Shown here one piece after another: positions 59,570 through 64,000 of a DNA stretch of 64,000 bases (position 1 is its first letter; each line of letters opens with the position of its first letter). Under the pieces are notes generated by a model. That model had not been told where the DNA came from, made no database searches, and saw only the letters and a list, made by a program, of their open reading frames with translations. The position numbers and the translations under genes are program-made. Source of the DNA: UBA2136 sp963974105 (lineage in GTDB: Bacteria > Pseudomonadota > Alphaproteobacteria > UBA2136); the NCBI GenBank assembly GCA_963974105.1, contig CAXBBG010000002.1, positions 186,001 to 250,000 on the forward strand. Reading direction: 5' to 3'.

Positions 59570-59905
59570 TTTAGCTAGATCCTTTGTTTTTTAATTTAAC
59601 TTACATTTATTGCCATATCTAAATGACTATCTAAAATGCTGGCATGGTAATCCTCTCGCTCAGCAATGGATGTTTTAACATCAACAGTGGTTATAATCAA
59701 CCCTTTTTATATTTCAACCCCTAATTTATAAAAAAAATGCATTTTTATATGAATTTCATATCTTTAAGGTACTGCTAGCGCTTTAATTTTCAGGTTTTTA
59801 TATATAATTCCAACTTGATTTGCACAATTTGTATGATTTAGGTGTGTGGATGGAGTGAATTTTATTCATTTAAGCCTTGTTATGAGTTTTTTTGTAGCGT
59901 TTTAT
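59570..59905. other. Intergenic region with the tuf promoter and leader
   Basis: No gene was found in these 336 bases. They hold the tuf promoter (59690-59717), its leader of about 115 bases, and the space beyond the recX stop. No tRNA or riboswitch was seen. Confidence 0.6.
59690..59717 (-). promoter_or_regulatory. Probable sigma-70 promoter of tuf
   Basis: On the minus strand TTGAAA and TATAAC are separated by 16 bases, about 120 bases before the tuf ATG. Both boxes are near consensus, as expected for a highly expressed gene. Confidence 0.6.
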
Positions 59906-60487
59906 TTATATCTCATCCTTACTGTGCTCAAATGCTTTGATGGCTTGCTCGCTTGAATAACCACGGCGCAGAAGAAAGTTTATGCGCTTGGCTTGTTGTT
60001 TATGGCTCTCTTTCATGGCAGCTTGCTTTTCTTCCCAGTCCTTTGCCTTCTCTATATCTTCTTTTATATAGGTTGGCCATGCGCCATATTTTTTTAACAA
60101 AAGGGTAGACGCTTCTTTTTGCCAGTTAAATTTATTATTTAAACGTTCGTCGCTGCCTGCTTCAAAGCGTTCAAATGCTTCTTGTATTAAATGTTCAGGA
60201 ACGCCTTTGTTTTTGAGTTCGGTATGGATGCGCCTTTTTCCCCATTTAGATATGAGCGCGCGTGAGCGGATGCGTTCGTAAGCAAAGGTTTGGTCGTTTA
60301 GATATTTATATTCCAACAAACGTTCAACCGCATTATGTGCATCAGTTTCTTCAAAGCCTTTTGTGATAAGGGCGTTATACATTTCACGTTCTGCATAACC
60401 ACGACGACCCAGCATAAATACAGCCCGTTCAAAGGCATTCATGCGTGGCTTGCGTTTTTTTGTTGATAATTGTTTGTCTGCATTCAT
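59906..60487 (-). CDS. recX: RecX-family regulatory protein
   Basis: RecX binds RecA filaments and limits RecA activity. The protein, 193 residues from the ATG at 60487, is made of the usual three-helix repeats: RAVFMLGRRGYAEREMYNAL, then VERLLEYKYLNDQTFAYERI, then SKWGKRRIHTELKNKGVPEHL, and a final LLRRGYSSEQAIKAFE. An upstream in-frame start would run across the divergent gene at 60581 and is rejected. recA is not in the window. The ribosome-binding site is weak. Confidence 0.88.
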   Translation of the reverse strand: MNADKQLSTKKRKPRMNAFERAVFMLGRRGYAEREMYNALITKGFEETDAHNAVERLLEYKYLNDQTFAYERIRSRALISKWGKRRIHTELKNKGVPEHLIQEAFERFEAGSDERLNNKFNWQKEASTLLLKKYGAWPTYIKEDIEKAKDWEEKQAAMKESHKQQAKRINFLLRRGYSSEQAIKAFEHSKDEI

Positions 60488-60580
60488 GGGCAGAATTATA
60501 GTACATTCTAAATGTAGGTGCAAAATTTTGCTGATTAAATTTAGTTTATTTGGGTTCTTTATAGTGCTAATGTCATATTT

Positions 60581-61288
60581 ATGAAATTGGTCGCCACAAA
60601 AAATGAACTTGAAGAAATTCTTTTGCAATTAGATTTGGATGCAAGTCTAGCGGTTTGTTTTGTCCATGGAGCATTAGACGCACAAACTATTATTGCCATT
60701 CGCAATGCAGAGCGTTTGTGTGATGCTGTGGTGGTTGTTAATTTGTCGATAGCGCCACTTTCTAAAGTGCAATGTTCTTTAATAGAGCGCGCAGGTGGCT
60801 CGTTTATTTATCAGGGCGAAAAAATTTCAACAAAATGTGTGCTAGATGCAGGTGTTGGCAGCATTGATGCCACGCTTATTATGCAAACGCTTATAACAGT
60901 CATGCCGCATACGGTTACGGTGGCGGAAAATAACACTAACCTGATTAAGGTGCTTAAAAATATTCAAGATACATTCGGCCAATTTTTCACATTGCAAATA
61001 AAAGCAACGCCCGTAAACCTTCTTTCGGTTGGACAAAAAAGGATGAGAGAGTGTTTGGTGCCAGTATTGTTGGAAATACAGTCTGGTGAAAGTGATGTTG
61101 AGGTACTAAAGGGTATTTGTACACAGGCACTAAAGACTGCGAATTTTTCCTTAATTTATATTGCTTTTGTTGATGGCGATACATTAGAAGAGCATGTGGG
61201 AGTGGTTTCACCAACCTCTCTTTTATTGGTAGAGGCGACTCTTGATGGGCATGTTGTGAAGGATATTTTGTCACTCTTTGAAAAATAA
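60581..61288 (+). CDS. PanC-like (pantothenate synthetase fold) protein lacking the catalytic motif
   Basis: The 235-residue sequence follows pantoate-beta-alanine ligase along its length. The N-terminus reads MKLVATKNELEEILLQL, then the first signature region HGALDAQTIIAIRNAERLCD where PanC has MGALHEGHLSLVRRA. Later GQKRMRECLVPVLLEIQSGE follows the PanC SSRN region, and FVDGDTLEEHVGVVSPTSLL matches the end. The HxGH nucleotide-binding motif and the SSRN motif are both missing, and the protein is about 45 residues shorter than PanC. It is therefore probably not a pantothenate synthetase. The function is unknown. It lies 111 bases before rpoZ. Confidence 0.6.
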   Translation: MKLVATKNELEEILLQLDLDASLAVCFVHGALDAQTIIAIRNAERLCDAVVVVNLSIAPLSKVQCSLIERAGGSFIYQGEKISTKCVLDAGVGSIDATLIMQTLITVMPHTVTVAENNTNLIKVLKNIQDTFGQFFTLQIKATPVNLLSVGQKRMRECLVPVLLEIQSGESDVEVLKGICTQALKTANFSLIYIAFVDGDTLEEHVGVVSPTSLLLVEATLDGHVVKDILSLFEK

Positions 61289-61399
61289 TAAGGCATTTTA
61301 AATAAATATCCTTGAAATTTACGTTTAATTTGCCTATAAACAATCTATGCGGTCTTTGGGGCTGCGAATTTATTTAATCTATATAGAGGTAAGCAACAT

Positions 61400-61912
61400 A
61401 TGGCTCGCGTAACAGTAGAAGATTGCGTTACAATTATTCCAAACCGTTTTGAATTGGTGCTTTTAGCATCTCAACGTGCACGTGATATTAGTGCAGGTGT
61501 CCCACTAACAGTGGACCGTGACAATGACAAAAACGCTGTTGTTTCTTTGCGTGAAGTTGCTGAACAAACAATTGACTTTGAAGAATTACGTCGTCACATT
61601 GTGCATGGTGTTAACCGTCATGCTGACCTTAACTTTGAAGATGATAACATTCTGGCTTTGACAGAAGAAACAATAAGCGAAACAATGGCTGACTCTAACG
61701 ATATTACTGAAGTTGCTTTTGAAGGCGATGAAGTAGAAGCTGAAGTAGAAGCTGAAGTGGAAGTTGATTCTGTTTTTGCATCTGGTGACCAAGCTGAAAA
61801 AATTGACTCTTCAGAAGAAGACGCTTTAGATGAAGCAGCTTCAGCGGCACTTGAAGCTTTGGAGAACTTAGGTGAAGATATTTCTCACGAAGATGATGAA
61901 CTTTCTGCTTAA
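61400..61912 (+). CDS. rpoZ: RNA polymerase omega subunit with acidic extension
   Basis: The omega subunit helps RNA polymerase assemble and, in proteobacteria, forms one of the ppGpp-binding sites. The N-terminal part is standard: MARVTVEDCVTIIPNRFELV, LLASQRARDISAG and KNAVVSLREVAEQTIDFEEL. After about residue 85 follows an extra acidic tail to residue 170, with a short Glu-Val/Ala repeat (EVEAEVEAEVEVD). E. coli omega has 91 residues. It precedes the ppGpp synthetase gene, its usual neighbour. Confidence 0.93.
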   Translation: MARVTVEDCVTIIPNRFELVLLASQRARDISAGVPLTVDRDNDKNAVVSLREVAEQTIDFEELRRHIVHGVNRHADLNFEDDNILALTEETISETMADSNDITEVAFEGDEVEAEVEAEVEVDSVFASGDQAEKIDSSEEDALDEAASAALEALENLGEDISHEDDELSA

Positions 61913-61930
61913 TTAGTTACGTTTACAACA

Positions 61931-61969
61931 CAAGGTCGCTCTTATTAGGGCGACCTTTGTTTTTTTTGT
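61931..61969 (+). terminator. Terminator after rpoZ
   Basis: The stem AAGGTCGC/GCGACCTT has a ten-base loop and a T-rich tail, 18 bases past the stop. Partial read-through into rsh is likely. Confidence 0.82.
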
Positions 61970-62034
61970 TGGGCTTTTGCGCCAGTTCTGACAAAATGCT
62001 TTTGAATTTATAAGTTATAAACAAGGAAAAGTGT

Positions 62035-64000
62035 ATGATTCGTCAATACGAATTGATAGAAAAGATTCAATCATTTAATGAAAAAGCTGATGTAGCGCTT
62101 CTTAACCGTGCCTATGTATATTCTATGAAGGCACATGGTAATCAAAAACGTGCATCAGGCGAACCATATCTGATCCATCCTCTAGAAGTGGCTGCTATTA
62201 TTGCAGATCTTCATCTCGATGATGCTTCTATTGCGGCGGCTTTATTGCACGATACGATTGAAGATACACTTGCAACGCGTGAAGAAATTGCTGATATTTT
62301 TGGCGAAGAAATTGCTGATATTGTTGAAGGTGTGACGAAGCTTTCAAAATTAGAATTTAATAATAAGAAAAAAGAACAGGCTGAAAACTATCGCAAACTT
62401 TTCTTGGCGATGAGTAAAGATATTCGAGTTCTTCTTATTAAGGTGGCTGACCGTGTGCATAATATGCGCACCTTAAAAGCTATTCCAAAACCCGAAAAGC
62501 GCCGCCGTATTGCCCAAGAAACAATGGATATTTTTGTACCTCTTGCAGAGCGTGTTGGTTTGTATGCTTTGAAAACAGAACTAGAGGAAATTGCATTCGA
62601 AGAACTGCACCCAGAGGCTTATGCGCGTATTGAAGAGCGTTTGAAGTCGTTTAGGGAACAAGATAACCTGATTGAACGTGTACTTGTAGCGATGCAAGAA
62701 GAATTGAACGCAGAAGGTATTGTATGTGATGTGAAGGGGCGTGAGAAATCAGCATCCTCTATTCACAAAAAAATGGTGAGTAAAAACCTTACATTTGACC
62801 AGCTTACAGACATTGTAGCCTACCGTGTTGTGGTGGAAGATAAGGTGAAATGTTATGAGGTTTTAGGTAAAATTCATGATATTTATAAGGCGATTCCTGG
62901 TCGTTTTAAAGACTATATTTCAAACTCAAAGCCTAACGGCTATCAGTCATTACATACCTCTGTTATTGGTCCGTTTGGTAACCGTATGGAAATCCAAATT
63001 CGTGATAAAGAGATGGATGAAATTGCAGACAGTGGCGTTGCTGCGCATTGGCTTTATAAGCAAAAAACAGGTGCGGCGCTCACAGAAGGTTTGCAATACA
63101 AGTGGCTTAAAGGTTTAATGGAAACCTTGCAAGATATTGAAGACGCTGACGAATTTATTGAAAATGCGAAAATGGACTTGTTTGATGACCAAGTTTTCGT
63201 TTTTTCACCTAAAGGTGATTTGGTAACTTTACCAAAAGGTGCAACACCGCTTGACTTTGCCTATAATGTACATTCTGAAGTTGGGAATAAATGTCAAACA
63301 GCGAAAATTAATGGTCGTGTTGCGCCACTTCGCACTGTGTTAAAAAACGGTGATCAGGTTGATATTGTAACTAGTAAAAACCAAATGCCAACGCCTGGGT
63401 GGCGCGGTATGGTTGTAACAGGTAAGGCAAAGGCCGCTATTAACCGTTATTTGCGTTTGCAGGAACGTGATGAACAGGTGCGCTTAGGTCGTGAAATGTT
63501 TGAAAAAGCAGCCAGACGTGACAGTCTTTCATATACCGAAAAAAGTATAAATAGCAAAGTTCTCTCGGAACTTAATATGAAAGATATAGACGATCTTTAC
63601 GCAGGTATTTCTCAGGGACACTTATTCCCAAGACAGGTGTTCGATCTCTTATTCCCTGACCGACATGAGGTTGAAGAGTCTCAAGGCGTTGAAGAGGTTA
63701 AAAAATATAAAGGCAAAGATAGACGTGATACACGTGTAGCTATCGACGGTTTAACGCCTGGCATGGCCATTTATGTGGCTAAGTGCTGTAACCCGCTACC
63801 AGGTGAAAAAATTGTCGGTATTATCAACACGGGCCGTGGTATTAGTATTCACGCAAAGAACTGCCGTAATCTTGAAGCTTTATCGGATCAACCTGAACGT
63901 TGGATTGATATTCATTGGAGCGGTATGTCTGAAAATCAGGACGAGAACTCGTTGTTTATTGCAAGGCTACGTGTGGATATGCTTAATGATCGAGGTGTAC
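62035..64000 (+). CDS. Bifunctional (p)ppGpp synthetase/hydrolase Rsh (3' partial)
   Basis: The gene starts at an ATG with AAGGA upstream and is open to the window end (655 full codons). The hydrolase domain has the HD motif with H72-D73 (LLHDTIEDT) and HNMRTL. The synthetase domain contains AIPGRFKDYISNSKPNGYQS and LHTSVIGPFG with the ATP/GDP-binding residues. The TGS domain follows (VFVFSPKGDLVTLPKGATPL), then the zinc-finger part with AKCCNPLPGEKIVGI; the ACT domain is beyond the edge. An intact HD motif and synthetase motif indicate both making and breaking of the alarmone, as in other alphaproteobacterial single Rsh proteins. The +1 codons were read directly. Confidence 0.95.
   Translation, partial: MIRQYELIEKIQSFNEKADVALLNRAYVYSMKAHGNQKRASGEPYLIHPLEVAAIIADLHLDDASIAAALLHDTIEDTLATREEIADIFGEEIADIVEGVTKLSKLEFNNKKKEQAENYRKLFLAMSKDIRVLLIKVADRVHNMRTLKAIPKPEKRRRIAQETMDIFVPLAERVGLYALKTELEEIAFEELHPEAYARIEERLKSFREQDNLIERVLVAMQEELNAEGIVCDVKGREKSASSIHKKMVSKNLTFDQLTDIVAYRVVVEDKVKCYEVLGKIHDIYKAIPGRFKDYISNSKPNGYQSLHTSVIGPFGNRMEIQIRDKEMDEIADSGVAAHWLYKQKTGAALTEGLQYKWLKGLMETLQDIEDADEFIENAKMDLFDDQVFVFSPKGDLVTLPKGATPLDFAYNVHSEVGNKCQTAKINGRVAPLRTVLKNGDQVDIVTSKNQMPTPGWRGMVVTGKAKAAINRYLRLQERDEQVRLGREMFEKAARRDSLSYTEKSINSKVLSELNMKDIDDLYAGISQGHLFPRQVFDLLFPDRHEVEESQGVEEVKKYKGKDRRDTRVAIDGLTPGMAIYVAKCCNPLPGEKIVGIINTGRGISIHAKNCRNLEALSDQPERWIDIHWSGMSENQDENSLFIARLRVDMLNDRGV

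Noticed and set aside
60488..60628. N-terminal extension of recX
   Set aside because: It would overlap the divergent gene at 60581, has no ribosome-binding site, and does not resemble RecX; the ATG at 60487 fits the family start better.

Overview
The window comes from a low-GC (roughly 40 %) alphaproteobacterium. The evidence is the ntrY-ntrX-trkA-trkH block, a PopZ gene directly upstream of valS, a CobS/CobT pair, an HscB with an N-terminal zinc ribbon, and rpoZ next to a bifunctional Rel/Spo gene. The tandem cysteine desulfurases ahead of iscU-iscA-hscB-hscA-fdx-iscX recall Rickettsiales and other deep-branching alphaproteobacteria. A PBP1A gene, K+ uptake genes and nitrogen-type two-component genes suggest a cell with a wall and an active response to its environment. 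I do not assign a genus. No rRNA, IS element, prophage block or CRISPR array was seen.

Layout. 1-5.5 kb: NtrY (cut by the window edge), NtrX, TrkA, TrkH. 5.6-12.6 kb: single genes (tgt, a DMT transporter, tRNA-Lys, an O-methyltransferase, a SpoU methyltransferase, ung, a LOG-family protein) and a three-gene set of small unknown proteins, two of them membrane proteins. 12.8-19.6 kb: popZ, valS, a Nudix hydrolase and yebC, then an EF-hand/ECF sigma/small membrane protein module, then ruvC. 19.6-24.8 kb, minus strand: yaaA, an RlmD-like methyltransferase, a ThiO-like oxidase, a stand-alone riboflavin kinase and two secreted unknowns. 25.2-32.8 kb: PBP1A, prfB with its programmed +1 frameshift, an AsmA-like giant, a DUF192 protein and a small secreted protein. 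32.9-33.3 kb: a probable structured minus-strand ncRNA. 33.3-37.9 kb: an unknown membrane protein, gmk, an unknown gene and cobS-cobT. 38.0-46.7 kb: the complete ISC operon behind a recognisable IscR-type promoter, then a small unknown locus and mnmA. 46.8-53.6 kb: two small membrane proteins, tkt-gap-pgk on the minus strand, then a coiled-coil protein, zapA and a 5-formyl-THF cyclo-ligase. 53.7-58.2 kb: a YmdB-like phosphoesterase, a duplicated histidine phosphatase pair, rhodanese plus a broken ArsR gene, an Ada-like zinc protein and an orphan. 58.4-64 kb: tuf, recX, a PanC-like probable pseudoenzyme, rpoZ and the start of rsh.

How the genes work together. IscR/IscS/IscU/IscA/HscBA/Fdx/IscX form one Fe-S assembly system, and the nearby MnmA uses IscS-derived sulfur for tRNA thiolation. 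The central-carbon genes tkt-gap-pgk are co-transcribed. Many operon boundaries carry an A-tract/GC hairpin/T-tract terminator, often shared by convergent genes. Between the housekeeping operons lie small, mostly membrane-bound, unrecognised genes with strong Shine-Dalgarno sequences; three of these share the same SD-to-start module. These orphans, the minus-strand ncRNA candidate at 32.87-33.11 kb, the PanC-like protein and several altered active-site motifs (Tgt, Gmk, NtrX) are the parts most worth a second look.
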